Assembly (NCBI GenBank): GCA_964575845.1
Contig: CAZNSX010000001.1
Location: 62,001-126,000, forward strand
Direction of reading: 5' to 3'
Length of the DNA stretch: 64,000 nucleotides
DNA from: CAZNSX01 sp964575845
GTDB taxonomy: Bacteria > UBA8248 > CAZNSX01
The notes beneath the pieces were generated by a model. It was given only the letters and a program-made list of their open reading frames with translations. It was not told the DNA's origin and did no database searches. Shown here one piece after another: positions 1 through 8,213 of this stretch. Within the stretch, counting starts at the first letter, position 1. Each line of letters starts with the position of its first letter. The position numbers were made by a program, and so were the translations under genes.

Positions 1-1
1 G

Positions 2-421
2 TCCGGTTTCTTTCTTCTCACAGGGGCACTTCTTTTTCTACTTCTCCTGGTAGCCTCCTGTTCTAAATCTCCCATAGAAAAAGCCCTGGCGGGAAAGCTA
101 AACCCCGCTGATTCCAACCGGGCTGTGAACACTTACTGCCACAGGTGCCACGTTCACGCCGGACTCGACCCCGATAAGCACATGGCCTCCATGCTGAGGC
201 TCTTCCGGGGGACCGCTCTTGCCCAGGCGCAGGAATGCCGGGAGTGCCACAAAATAAAGCTGGAAGGTACTTTCACATGGTCTCATCGGCACACCATGCG
301 CCCTGAGGCACTTGCCAAAGGAACTCCTAAGTCCCCCGGGTCAAGAGCTGCTGAACCTGCTTCTCCGGCTCCAAAGCCCTCAAAGAAGAAGCGGCGGTGG
401 TATTTCTTCTACCTCTTCTGA
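2..421 (+). CDS. Diheme c-type cytochrome lipoprotein, 5' end outside window
   Basis: The reading frame is open to the left edge, so the start codon lies upstream. The visible part opens with a hydrophobic segment ending in a lipobox-like LVASC, which predicts export and lipid anchoring. Two CXXCH heme-attachment motifs follow, CHRCH at about codon 46 and CRECH at about codon 79, and the protein ends in a Pro/Lys-rich tail closing with WYFFYLF. A GTG at 125 is an unlikely start because it would remove the signal peptide and leave only four codons before the first heme motif. The gene converges on the ABC permease gene and the two 3' ends overlap by 13 bp. It is probably a small periplasmic electron carrier; its partner cannot be seen. 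Confidence 0.75.
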   Translation, partial: SGFFLLTGALLFLLLLVASCSKSPIEKALAGKLNPADSNRAVNTYCHRCHVHAGLDPDKHMASMLRLFRGTALAQAQECRECHKIKLEGTFTWSHRHTMRPEALAKGTPKSPGSRAAEPASPAPKPSKKKRRWYFFYLF

Positions 422-1218
422 GTGGGGTCCAACAGGTCTCTCAGGCCATCGCCCAGAAAATTCAATCCTAAGACCACCACCATTATTGCGAGTCCTGGAA
501 AAAGGGTCAGGTGAGGGGCGATCAGGAGGAAGTCCCTCCCCTCGCTCAACATGGCTCCCCAGCTGGGCCTGGGGGCCTGGGTTCCCAGCCCGAGAAAACT
601 CAGGCCCGCCTCCGCCACGATTGCTCCCGCCATGCCGAAGGTGGCTTCCACAAGCACGGGCGAGAGGGCATTGGGAAGGAGATGCCGAAGGATCACGCGC
701 CTTTCGCCTGAGCCCAGGGCCACCGCCGCCTTAACGAAGTCCGATTCCTTGAGGGAGAGCACCTGCCCCCTCACAAGCCGCGCGTACCCCACCCATCCCA
801 GGACCGAGAGGGCTATGATCACATTGGAGAGGCTCGGGCCCAGAGAGGCCATGAGGGCTATGGCAAGCAAGATGCCGGGGAAGGCCAGAAAGATATCGGT
901 CGTCCGCATGATCACCTCATCGACGATTCCTCCCCGGTAGCCTGCAAGGGCCCCCAAAAGGGAGCCCAGAAGAGCCGAGATGGCCACAGTGATGAGCCCC
1001 ACCTGGAGGGAGACCCTCGAGCCCCAGATTATCCTGCTCAAGATATCCCTCCCCAGCTTGTCCTGGCCCAAGGGATGGGCAAGACTCGGGGGGGAGAGGC
1101 CCTGAGGAAGGTCCTGCCCGACGGGGCTATGAGGCGAAAGAAAAGGGGCGGCCAGGGCTACCGCGATGAGGAGAGCAAGAATGATTGCTCCAACCAGAGT
1201 GCCCGATTGTCCCTTCAT
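409..1218 (-). CDS. Peptide/nickel-type ABC transporter permease (DppC/OppC family)
   Basis: Inner-membrane permease of 269 residues with the usual DppC layout: an N-terminal membrane helix (LVGAIILALLIAVALAAPFL), a periplasmic segment with HPLGQDKLGRDILSRIIWGSR, then five more hydrophobic segments. The EAA loop that docks the ATPase is seen in KAAVALGSGERRVILRHLLPN. It abuts the DppB-type gene directly, so the two are co-transcribed leftward and should form the heterodimeric channel. No ATPase gene (DppD/DppF) follows; the next gene is a cytochrome on the other strand, so the ATPases must be encoded elsewhere. Substrate cannot be told from sequence. Confidence 0.92.
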   Translation of the reverse strand: MKGQSGTLVGAIILALLIAVALAAPFLSPHSPVGQDLPQGLSPPSLAHPLGQDKLGRDILSRIIWGSRVSLQVGLITVAISALLGSLLGALAGYRGGIVDEVIMRTTDIFLAFPGILLAIALMASLGPSLSNVIIALSVLGWVGYARLVRGQVLSLKESDFVKAAVALGSGERRVILRHLLPNALSPVLVEATFGMAGAIVAEAGLSFLGLGTQAPRPSWGAMLSEGRDFLLIAPHLTLFPGLAIMVVVLGLNFLGDGLRDLLDPTQKR

Positions 1219-2139
1219 CTAGCGATACCTTATGCGGGGGTCGAGGAAGGCGTAGAGGATATCGGTGAGGAAATTGGCCAGCACGTAGGCTCCCGCTATC
1301 AGAAGCACGCAGCCCTGGACGAGGGGATAGTCCCGCGCGGCTATGGCCTGGATGGTTAGCCTTCCCACCCCGGGCCAGGCGAAGATCGTCTCGGTGATGA
1401 ATGAGCCCGAGAGAAGCGCCCCCAGCTGGAGTCCCGCCACGGTGATTATCGGAATGAAGGCGTTTCGCATGGCATGAAGGAGCATCACCCTCCCCTCCGC
1501 CAGCCCTTTTGCCCTGGCGGCCTGGATGAAGTCCTTGCCCACCACCTCGAGCAGGCTGGCCCGGGTCATTCGGGTGAGGATGGCGGCCATGCTCGTCCCC
1601 AGGGTCAAGGCCGGGAGCACAAGGCTCAAGAATCCACCCCTTCCCGAGACGGGGAAAAGGCCGAGCTGAATGGAAAAGAGAATGATAAGGAGCGGCCCCA
1701 GCCAGAAATTGGGCATGGATACACCCAGGGTCGCGAGAAACATAGAGCCCCTGTCTAGGGGGGAGTGAGGCCGGCTCGCGGCCAGGGTGCCGAGCGGAAT
1801 GGCCATAAGGATGGCCACTACTAAGGCCGCGGCCGCAAGCTCAAGCGTGGCGGGGAGCCGCTCGATGAGAAGGGCCTCCACGGGCCTTCCCGTATGCAGG
1901 GATTTGCCGAGCTCTCCCTTGAAAAGGCCTCCCATGAAAACGGCATACTGATGGAGTAGGGGCTTATCCAACCCGAGGCTTTGGCGGAGCTCCTCCCTCT
2001 GCGCGGGCTGGGCCGTTTCCCCGAGCATGAGGTCCACGGGGTCTCCCGGCAGCACATGCGTTACGAGAAACACAACGGTGGAGACCCCCAGAAGGACCGG
2101 AATGAGCAGAGTGAGCCTTCTCAGAAGAAAGCGGCGCAT
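1219..2139 (-). CDS. Peptide/nickel-type ABC transporter permease (DppB/OppB family)
   Basis: Permease of 306 residues beginning MRRFLLRRLTLLIPVLLGVS, the typical DppB first helix, followed by the conserved THVLPGDPVD and SLGLDKPLLHQYAVF regions and an EAA loop (DFIQAARAKGLAEGRVMLLHAMRNAFIPII). About six membrane segments are visible and the length is normal for the family. It lies between the substrate-binding protein gene (9 bp gap) and the DppC-type gene (no gap), so the three form one leftward transcription unit. Confidence 0.93.
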   Translation of the reverse strand: MRRFLLRRLTLLIPVLLGVSTVVFLVTHVLPGDPVDLMLGETAQPAQREELRQSLGLDKPLLHQYAVFMGGLFKGELGKSLHTGRPVEALLIERLPATLELAAAALVVAILMAIPLGTLAASRPHSPLDRGSMFLATLGVSMPNFWLGPLLIILFSIQLGLFPVSGRGGFLSLVLPALTLGTSMAAILTRMTRASLLEVVGKDFIQAARAKGLAEGRVMLLHAMRNAFIPIITVAGLQLGALLSGSFITETIFAWPGVGRLTIQAIAARDYPLVQGCVLLIAGAYVLANFLTDILYAFLDPRIRYR

Positions 2140-2148
2140 GAGGTTCTC

Positions 2149-3687
2149 CTATGGCATCAGGGCCACCTTCCTCAGGGAGATGAAATCCTCATCCGGGTAA
2201 ACCTCAAAGCCCTCGACCTCTCTTGTCATCACAGCCACGTTTGTGCCATGCCAGAGGTTTATGTAGGGGAGGTCCTCGGCGAGAATGCGCTGAATTTCTG
2301 CATAGACCTCCCGCCTCCTTCTTATATCAGACGTCCTCCTTCCCTCCTCAAGGAGGCGGTCAACCCTGGGGTTCAGGTAGCCGCCCCGGTTGGCCCCTCG
2401 TGGCGGTGCCATCTGTGAGTGGAAGATATAGTAGTAGATATCCGGGTCATCGATTCCCACCCAGGTTAGCCCATAGAGCTGAAAGTTGCCCGAGCGGATG
2501 TCGCCGAAAAATGTCCCCCACTCATAAGACCTTATCTTGAGCCCGATGCCCACCTCCCGGAGCTGCTCCTGAAAGACCTCGGCTATGCGGCGCCGGAGCT
2601 CATTCTGGGAGGTCTTATAGAGGAGCGTGAAGCGCTCTTTGGGGCCGGGGCCGTCGGGGTCGGGGAGGCCCGCCTCATCAAGGAGGGCCTTCGCCCTCTC
2701 GGGCTCATAGCCGTAGCTGGGAAGGCCGGGGGCATGGGCCCAGTGCCCCTCTGGAAGGAGGCTATCGGCCTCACGGGCGAGGCCCTTCATGATATAGCGG
2801 ATGATGGTCTCGCGGTCTATGGCGTGGGCAAGAGCCCTCCTCACTTTGGGCCTTCTCAGGATGGGGTCCCTGAGGTTCATCCCGATGTAGGAGAAGTTTG
2901 TGCCCGGAAAGGTTTTAACCTTGAGGCGGGAGTTTCGCCTAAGCCGCGGGAGAGCATCCGGGGTGAAGGCATTCTGGATGAGCTGCACCCCTCCCCGCTC
3001 GATCTCCAGAAGGCGGACGGTGCCCTCGGGGATTATACGGTAGATGACGCGGTCAAGGGGAGGGCGCCCGGCAAAATAGTCATCGAACGCCCTGAGCTCG
3101 AGCCTCTCATCAGGGGTGAAGCTTTGGAACCTGAAGGGGCCACTGCCTATTGGGTTTTCCCCGAAAGCTCTTCCGGCCCTCCCGGCCGCGTGCCTCGGGA
3201 TGATGCTCGCTACCATGGTCGATAGAAAGGCCGCCGAAGGCTCCTTGAGCAAAAATTTCACCTCATAGGGGCCGAGAACCTTCACCTCCTCTATGAAGGC
3301 GTAGCTCCCCGCCTTGGGGGAGGCCAGGGCGGGGTCCCGCATGGAATCGAAGGTGTATTTCACATCAGAGGCCCTGAGTTCCCGCCCGTCGTGGAAGCGC
3401 ACCCCGGACCGGAGCCAGAAGGTGTAGCTCAAGGGGTTCTCCTGCCTCCACCTTAGAGCAAGCTCAGGAGTGAGGCGTGAGGAGCGGTCCCTGGTTATGA
3501 GGCGGCTGAAGATGAGGCGGTTTGCCCTGCTTGAGGCGACATCAAGGGCAAAGCGGGGGTCAAGGGAAGTGGGATTGCTCTCAAGGGCGACCACAAGCGT
3601 CTTCTCGGCATGCTGCTCCTCAGAGCCGCACCCGCCACTCACCAGCAGGGCCCACAAGAGAGCTGTGAGCAGAAGAAAAGCTTTCAT
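2149..3687 (-). CDS. Extracellular solute-binding protein, family 5 (peptide-type ABC importer)
   Basis: Lipoprotein of 512 residues: a hydrophobic signal ends in VSGGC, and the mature part carries family 5 hallmarks such as VVALESNPTSLDPRFALD near the N-terminus, FWLRSGVRFHDGRELRASDV at about residues 90-110, and a C-terminal lobe with YAEIQRILAEDLPYINLWH. It should capture the substrate (peptides, nickel chelates or sugars are all known in the family) and deliver it to the two permeases encoded just downstream. A promoter-like sequence lies upstream on the same strand. Confidence 0.93.
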   Translation of the reverse strand: MKAFLLLTALLWALLVSGGCGSEEQHAEKTLVVALESNPTSLDPRFALDVASSRANRLIFSRLITRDRSSRLTPELALRWRQENPLSYTFWLRSGVRFHDGRELRASDVKYTFDSMRDPALASPKAGSYAFIEEVKVLGPYEVKFLLKEPSAAFLSTMVASIIPRHAAGRAGRAFGENPIGSGPFRFQSFTPDERLELRAFDDYFAGRPPLDRVIYRIIPEGTVRLLEIERGGVQLIQNAFTPDALPRLRRNSRLKVKTFPGTNFSYIGMNLRDPILRRPKVRRALAHAIDRETIIRYIMKGLAREADSLLPEGHWAHAPGLPSYGYEPERAKALLDEAGLPDPDGPGPKERFTLLYKTSQNELRRRIAEVFQEQLREVGIGLKIRSYEWGTFFGDIRSGNFQLYGLTWVGIDDPDIYYYIFHSQMAPPRGANRGGYLNPRVDRLLEEGRRTSDIRRRREVYAEIQRILAEDLPYINLWHGTNVAVMTREVEGFEVYPDEDFISLRKVALMP

Positions 3688-3761
3688 GGATGCTCGGACA
3701 CTCTAAGAGCTGGCTCTCGGGCGGGAATGAAAAGGTAGAGTGGGTCCCTTCACTAGCCGAA

Positions 3762-3789
3762 ATCTTAACATAGAGGGGCTTCCTGTCAA
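3762..3789 (-). promoter_or_regulatory. Putative sigma70 promoter of the ABC importer operon
   Basis: Read on the minus strand, TTGACA (3789-3784) is followed after 16 bp by TAAGAT (3767-3762), about 75 bp before the start codon of the solute-binding protein gene. The -35 box is perfect; the -10 box matches four of six consensus bases. Confidence 0.5.
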
Positions 3790-3835
3790 TGGGCGAGGTA
3801 TGTGAGTCGTTTCCTAACTCGAATCTTATTGTCGG

Positions 3836-3864
3836 TTAGGACACGGCCGCGCCGTGCCGCCTAA
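3836..3864. repeat. GC-rich palindrome, copy 1
   Basis: TTAGG-a-CACGGC-cgc-GCCGTG-ccg-CCTAA: two nested inverted arms around a 3-nt centre. The inner arms CACGGC/GCCGTG match those of the copy near 5080, and the copy at 3901 is a variant with the same 3-nt spacer, suggesting one repeat family. Confidence 0.55.
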
Positions 3865-3900
3865 TCAGGAAAATAGCAGACCCTGATGAAAATCTCTCCC

Positions 3901-3919
3901 GTCATGGCACAGCCATGAC
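3901..3919. repeat. GC-rich palindrome, copy 2
   Basis: GTCATGGC-aca-GCCATGAC, perfect 8-bp arms with a 3-nt spacer, followed by CTACTCGG. The copy near 5080 has the aligned sequence GCCGTGAGCTACGCGG where this one has GCCATGACCTACTCGG. Confidence 0.6.
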
Positions 3920-4340
3920 CTACTCGGCTCTCTCCTCCAAGGGAGACATCCTCCTTTAACTTTTGCCGGAAGCGCAAGCTTTGCCCCAGAAACAGCCAGA
4001 AACAAGCCTCACGAAAAACCTTAATTTGTTCGCTATAAGTATTTTATAACTAAAGGGATACTTTTTATTTTTCCCCTCTAGCACGTTTATCTTTAAGTGG
4101 CTACTGAGACGGTGCTGAAATGCTGCATTATCTGAGAAGATAGCGTATATTTAGGGGAACTTCCCGTCCCCTTGAGTGCATCCTTATGCCATGGTCCGCG
4201 CTATCTCTTAAAGCAGCAGGCCCTGTCCGAGGGAGGGCAGAGATGTGCTGATGCCTAAAAGGCTATAATTCAGAAGCTTGAGGAAATATCCTTATCAGTA
4301 GACGACCTTTTTCAGCAGCGTCTTTAGCAGAGTTAATGGT

Positions 4341-4676
4341 GTGAATGAATTTGATGTCACCGATTTAGAAGCACCGCTGAGGCGAATATGCGCTCAGGCC
4401 CTGGCAGAGAATATTCGCATCACCCAACACGCCCAGCAAGAAATGGTTGAGAAAGACGTCACGCTCGATGAAGTCTTAGAAGCTATTTCTGTGAGGCAGA
4501 TTTTAGAAAATTATCTTGAGCACCGCCGGGGAGCTTGTTGTCTCGTTAGCGGCCTCACCCGTGGCGGCCGTCCTATATATATCGTGTGTACGACAGCAGG
4601 GCCATCGCTTATCATCATTACAGTTTATGAGCCTGAACCCCCAAAGTGGGTAACACCAACCGAAAGGAGGCGATAG
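4341..4676 (+). CDS. DUF4258 domain protein, likely toxin of a toxin-antitoxin pair
   Basis: Protein of 111 residues starting at GTG. The segment NIRITQHAQQEMVEKDVTLDEVLEAI followed by a strand-rich half (RRGACCLVSGLTRGGRPIYIVCTT, then LIIITVYEPEPPKW) is the pattern of DUF4258, a small RelE-like fold family. The H-A-Q-Q-E-M core and the C-terminal VYEP..PKW are seen directly. It ends 2 bp before a YgiT-type zinc-finger gene, the usual partner, so the two probably act as toxin and antitoxin, possibly on mRNA. Activity is inferred from family context only. Confidence 0.8.
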   Translation: MNEFDVTDLEAPLRRICAQALAENIRITQHAQQEMVEKDVTLDEVLEAISVRQILENYLEHRRGACCLVSGLTRGGRPIYIVCTTAGPSLIIITVYEPEPPKWVTPTERRR

Positions 4677-4678
4677 AG

Positions 4679-4903
4679 ATGAAATGCAGCATTGAAGGGT
4701 GCCCCGGCGAATACGAGAGGGGGCAGATCCTGCACACCGTACGCCATCAGGGGCGGGTGATTGTCATTGACCACTTCCTGGCAGAAGTGTGTTCAGTGTG
4801 CGGAGATGTACTTCTTAAGCCCGAAACCGTGCGCCGGATTGAAGCCTTGTTACGAACGGAACCCCGCCCCGCGGGGACAGTTCCACTCTACGAGTACGCT
4901 TGA
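4679..4903 (+). CDS. YgiT-type zinc-finger protein, likely antitoxin
   Basis: Small protein of 74 residues. CSIEGC near the N-terminus and CSVCG about 35 residues later form the two half-sites of a YgiT/MqsA-type zinc finger; between them is a strand-rich segment (HTVRHQGRVIVIDHFLAEV). The ATG at 4679 is chosen because AAAGGAGG precedes it by about 10 nt; an upstream in-frame start at 4646 would lie inside the partner gene. The MqsA-type DNA-binding helix-turn-helix half is absent, so it may neutralise the partner without being a full repressor. Confidence 0.8.
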   Translation: MKCSIEGCPGEYERGQILHTVRHQGRVIVIDHFLAEVCSVCGDVLLKPETVRRIEALLRTEPRPAGTVPLYEYA

Positions 4904-5306
4904 CGAGGACTTTAGCTAACAGAAAGGCTTGCGTCTGCTGGCTTTCACCCAGATGACTGCTAGAGTGGCATTTCGCAACTCCCTCTGGGTCAGATATCTC
5001 TTTTGATGAAAATCAGGCAAAAGGGAGCAAGCCGGGGGGCTGAGGCTGTCCCTAGCCATCATTTATTTGCTACGGATAGTCACGGCGCGGCCGTGAGCTA
5101 CGCGGTTTCAAGGAGTATCCTCATCATTAAGGATTTCTTACATAAGCCTCTTAACCATTTCCCCTTCTCCGCCAAGGCGGCCGCCCCCCGCAGGCTTGAC
5201 GCTCGGGAGGGCTTTTGCTAGCCTCTGGAGGAAGGGGATTCTTTTTTTCCGCGTGATCCTGCGGTTGACCCTCTTTACCATTACCCCCCGAGGGGAGAAC
5301 GATGAG
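4904..5306. other. Intergenic region upstream of selenoprotein gene
   Basis: About 400 bp without a supportable gene. It holds a third palindrome at 5080-5096 and GC-rich stretches near 5175. TTGACG at 5200 and TTGACC near 5262 resemble -35 boxes but have no good -10 partner. Confidence 0.5.
5080..5096. repeat. GC-rich palindrome, copy 3
   Basis: TCACGGC-gcg-GCCGTGA, perfect 7-bp arms with a 3-nt spacer, followed by GCTACGCGG. Same design and flank as the palindrome at 3901, with a compensatory A/T to G/C change in the arms, so the pairing itself looks conserved. Confidence 0.6.
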
Positions 5307-5837
5307 ATGTTAAGGGAAAAAGGCTTTTCTCGGCTCTCTTTCCTCCTGAGCCTTCTCTTATTTTTTGCCCTTATGGGCGGAGGGCCCTCCTTTGCGCGGC
5401 CGCCCTCCCTGGGGCAGAAGGCGCCCGATTTCAACCTCCAGGGTGTCCATCTCCGCTCCTACGTGGGGAAATCCCACGTTGTCCTCGTCTTCTACCGGGG
5501 CTATTTCTGAGCGGTGTGTCAGTGGCAGCTCGTGCAGCTGCAGAAGAACCTCCACGAGTTCGAGCGCCTTGAGGCCCAGGTCGTGGCCGTGAGCGTGGAT
5601 GATGTGCCCACCATGCAGGAGACGGTGAGAAAGCTGGGCCTCACCTTCCCGGTCATATCTGACGCAGAGGCGCGCATCACGAAACTCTATGATGTCTTTC
5701 ATGCCGATGAAAAGATCTCAAGGCCCGCGACCTTCATCATTGACAAGCGGGGCATCATAAGGTATCTCCATATCGGTAAGGACTTCAGCGACCGGCCCCC
5801 GGTGACGAAGCTTCTCAACCTTGTCCGGTGGCTCTGA
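5307..5837 (+). CDS. Selenocysteine-containing peroxiredoxin/thioredoxin-fold protein (TGA read as Sec)
   Basis: Exported protein of 176 residues if the TGA at 5508-5510 is decoded as selenocysteine (residue 68). A signal-like segment (LSFLLSLLLFFALMGGGPSFA) precedes the AhpC/TSA pattern PSLGQKAPDFNLQGVHLRSY, VVLVFYRGYF, then U-A-V-C-QWQLVQLQ. Family members normally have Cys at the first position of this CXXC. The frame continues without break through LTFPVISDAEARITKLYDV and RPATFIIDKRGIIRYLHIG to the stop. A homolog at 57657 has TGA at the same residue 68. ATG 5307 follows AGGGGAG by 9 nt. Probable role: thiol- or selenol-based peroxide reduction in the periplasm. A nonsense mutation is unlikely because two copies share it and the downstream half is intact. 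Confidence 0.85.
5525..5541 (+). promoter_or_regulatory. Putative bacterial SECIS hairpin
   Basis: GCAGCT-CGTGC-AGCTGC, a perfect 6-bp stem with a 5-nt loop whose second base is G. The loop starts 20 nt after the TGA, close to the 18 nt in E. coli fdhF. The paralog at 57875 keeps the identical stem and spacing but has another loop. Confidence 0.7.
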
Positions 5838-6495
5838 AGTCGGCAAAGGATTCCCCCCCGCCCATGAACACTTCCTGGATGCCTTGCTTCCGGAAGGTGA
5901 TTTTAGCCGAAGAAAGGGCCGTGTGCCTTCGAGCTTCTTGCGCCGCTGGCGATGGGTAATCCTTTATATCATCCTTATCTTCACCACCCTTCCGCTTCTC
6001 CCAAAGCTCTGGAACGGTTTGACGGGGCTCTACGGAAGGGCGCCGGGCCTGATCCTGACGGCCTTTCTCGCGGCGGCGGGCCTCGCCCTTTTCCTCTACG
6101 CGGTGAGGGCTAAGGGGGAGCGAAGGCCCTGGGTCCTGGGGGGCCTGTTGGCACTTCTTTTGCTATATGGTTGGGAGGTCAGCCGCTTGCCCTTCCCTGT
6201 GGAGAGGGTTCATTTCCTTGAGTACGGACTCTTGAGCTTTCTCGTCTTCCGGGCCTTTCAGGCCTCCGGGAAGGAGGGGGTGGGGGGCTGGTGGCTCAAG
6301 GCACTCGCCTTTACCCTCTTGGTGGGAGCCGTGGATGAGGTGATTCAGTATATCCTTCCCAATCGGGTGGGGGCTTGGGAGGACGTCCTCCTCAACGCAA
6401 AGAGCGGGCTCTATGGGCTCCTTACGACGGCGCTCATAAGGGACCGAGCGGGGGAGCTCTGGGCCTGGCTCCTTCCGCTTAAGGAGGCCGCGTGA
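5821..6495 (+). CDS. VanZ family membrane protein
   Basis: Protein of 224 residues with about five membrane segments and the VanZ signature: VERVHFLEYGLLSFLVFRAF at about residues 130-150 and DEVIQYILPNRVGAWEDVLLNAKSGLYG near residue 180. VanZ-type proteins are membrane proteins best known from a teicoplanin resistance cluster; the normal role is unknown. The start is uncertain: TTG at 5821 overlaps the selenoprotein gene by 17 bp and gives about 40 polar residues before the first helix, so a later start is possible. Its stop overlaps the PBP4 start by 4 bp. Confidence 0.8.
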   Translation: MSGGSEVGKGFPPAHEHFLDALLPEGDFSRRKGRVPSSFLRRWRWVILYIILIFTTLPLLPKLWNGLTGLYGRAPGLILTAFLAAAGLALFLYAVRAKGERRPWVLGGLLALLLLYGWEVSRLPFPVERVHFLEYGLLSFLVFRAFQASGKEGVGGWWLKALAFTLLVGAVDEVIQYILPNRVGAWEDVLLNAKSGLYGLLTTALIRDRAGELWAWLLPLKEAA

Positions 6496-8213
6496 GAAAA
6501 AGGCTATTCTTTACGCTATTTCTTCTGGCGGGGCTTCTGGCCGCGAGAGCCCCCGCTCTGGGAGAAGAGAGGATCAGGGACCTCAAGAGCTTTAAGCTCC
6601 GGGTGGATGATATCCTAAGGAAAACTTGCCCGAAGGGAGCCCGACTCGGCCTGCACATCCTCTCCCTGAATAAGGGGGATGTCCTCTTGGACCATAAGGG
6701 AGGGGAGCTCTTCGTGCCCGCCTCAAACGTCAAGCTCATCACGACAGCCGCCGCGCTGCGCGCACTCGGCCCGGACTATACCTTTAAGACATCGCTCTAT
6801 TTCGAGGGCGGGCGCTCCGGGGGCACTCTCAAGGGAAACCTCTACCTCAAAGGCTCGGGCGACCCCACCCTGGTATCGGAGCGTATGTGGCTTCTGGCGC
6901 GGGCGGTGGGCTGGCGGGGCATAAGGCGGATTGAGGGGGATCTTGTGGCCGATGACGGCTTCTTTGAGGAAGAGGAGGAGAGACGGAAGCCAGAAGGCAT
7001 TGCCGCCTACGGCGCCATTTCTGGGGCCCTTTCCCTTAATTTCAATGTGGCGACTCTTTATGTGAGTCCCGGGGCCAAGAAGGGAAATCGACCGATTGTA
7101 GTCCTGGACCCGGAGAGCGAGTATCTCAAGATAGAAAACATGGCCTCTACAGGAGCGCGGGGCACTCGCTTAACCCTCAGGGTTCATCGGGCGGATGCGG
7201 GTGAGCAAGACACCATTACCCTCAATGGGAGAATGCCTCTGGGCTCCAGGACCCGCCGATATTATGTGAGCATAACCCACCCCTGGCAATACACGGCCAG
7301 AACATTCAAGACCTTTCTGCTGCGGCGGGGCGTTTCGCTTGAGGGCGGGGTGCGCCGGGGGAGGGTTCCCCCGGATGCAGAGCTCCTTCTCGTTCAGGAA
7401 TCAAGGCCCCTCTCGGCTATAATCGCGGACCTGAACAAGCTGAGCAATAACTTCGTGGCCGAGCAGTTGCTCAGGACCCTCGGCGCCGAGGTGCAAGGCG
7501 AGCCGGGTAGCGCGGAGAAGGGCTTGGCCGCTCTGAGGGCCTTCCTCTGGGACCTTGGTCTTCCTGCGGGCAGTTTCCGGCTGGCCGACGGCTCGGGCCT
7601 CTCCAGGAGAAACCGCCTCAGCCCCAAGGCCCTGGTGAGAGTTCTGGGGCACATGTTTGGAGATTTCCGCCTGAGGCCCGAGTACGTCGCCTCCCTGAGC
7701 GTCATGGGAGTTGACGGCACGGCCGAGAGGCGCCTAGGGGGGACACCGGCCGAGAGGAGGATCCGGGTCAAGACAGGGCTCCTTCACCGGGTTCAGGCCC
7801 TATCGGGCTACGCTGTCACCCGGCGCGGGGAGACGCTCGCCTTCTCCATCCTGGTGAATGACAGGTCCTGTGGCTACGATAGAATAAGGCGACTTCAGAA
7901 CGCCCTCGGTATGGCCATGGTCAACCTCGACCGGCCGCTCGCTTCAGAGGAGCAAATGCCCGAGGCTGCAGCCAAGTCTATGGCCAAGCTGCCGCCTTTC
8001 CTCAAGAGGTTCCCAGAAGGTCCCGCTCTAAGGAGGGAGAGCGAGAGAGCAAAAAGACTCAAAGCCAACTCCCTGAGAGGGATATCTCCGAAGAGAAGAG
8101 GTGCTCCCCCAGGGGAGGTTCTCGGCGGAGCTACGGGTCTTGCCCCAGAGGCTCCTGACACGCCCCCGGAGAGAGCCCCCGCGCCTCCCGTTCCCCGACA
8201 TGGCCCTTTCTAA
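6492..8213 (+). CDS. dacB: D-alanyl-D-alanine carboxypeptidase/endopeptidase, PBP4 type
   Basis: Peptidase S13 family protein of 573 residues with a signal peptide (RLFFTLFLLAGLLAARAPALG). The three catalytic motifs of a penicillin-binding fold are visible: S78-N-V-K81, SNN at about residue 317 (KLSNNFVAEQLL) and KTG at about residue 427 (RVKTGLL). The insert of about 200 residues between SXXK and SNN is typical of PBP4. It trims peptidoglycan peptide side chains in the periplasm. The last 90 residues, rich in Arg, Ala and Pro, go beyond the catalytic fold and end in a proline-rich tail. The start overlaps vanZ by 4 bp and the 3' end overlaps recJ by 14 bp. Confidence 0.93.
   Translation: MRKRLFFTLFLLAGLLAARAPALGEERIRDLKSFKLRVDDILRKTCPKGARLGLHILSLNKGDVLLDHKGGELFVPASNVKLITTAAALRALGPDYTFKTSLYFEGGRSGGTLKGNLYLKGSGDPTLVSERMWLLARAVGWRGIRRIEGDLVADDGFFEEEEERRKPEGIAAYGAISGALSLNFNVATLYVSPGAKKGNRPIVVLDPESEYLKIENMASTGARGTRLTLRVHRADAGEQDTITLNGRMPLGSRTRRYYVSITHPWQYTARTFKTFLLRRGVSLEGGVRRGRVPPDAELLLVQESRPLSAIIADLNKLSNNFVAEQLLRTLGAEVQGEPGSAEKGLAALRAFLWDLGLPAGSFRLADGSGLSRRNRLSPKALVRVLGHMFGDFRLRPEYVASLSVMGVDGTAERRLGGTPAERRIRVKTGLLHRVQALSGYAVTRRGETLAFSILVNDRSCGYDRIRRLQNALGMAMVNLDRPLASEEQMPEAAAKSMAKLPPFLKRFPEGPALRRESERAKRLKANSLRGISPKRRGAPPGEVLGGATGLAPEAPDTPPERAPAPPVPRHGPF

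Larger units (their letters stand above)
3688..4340. other. Intergenic region with palindromes, no gene seen
   Basis: About 650 bp separate two divergently read units. Apart from the leftward promoter and two GC-rich palindromes (described separately) the stretch is moderately AT-rich from about 4010 to 4100 and holds no convincing open frame on either strand. Confidence 0.6.
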
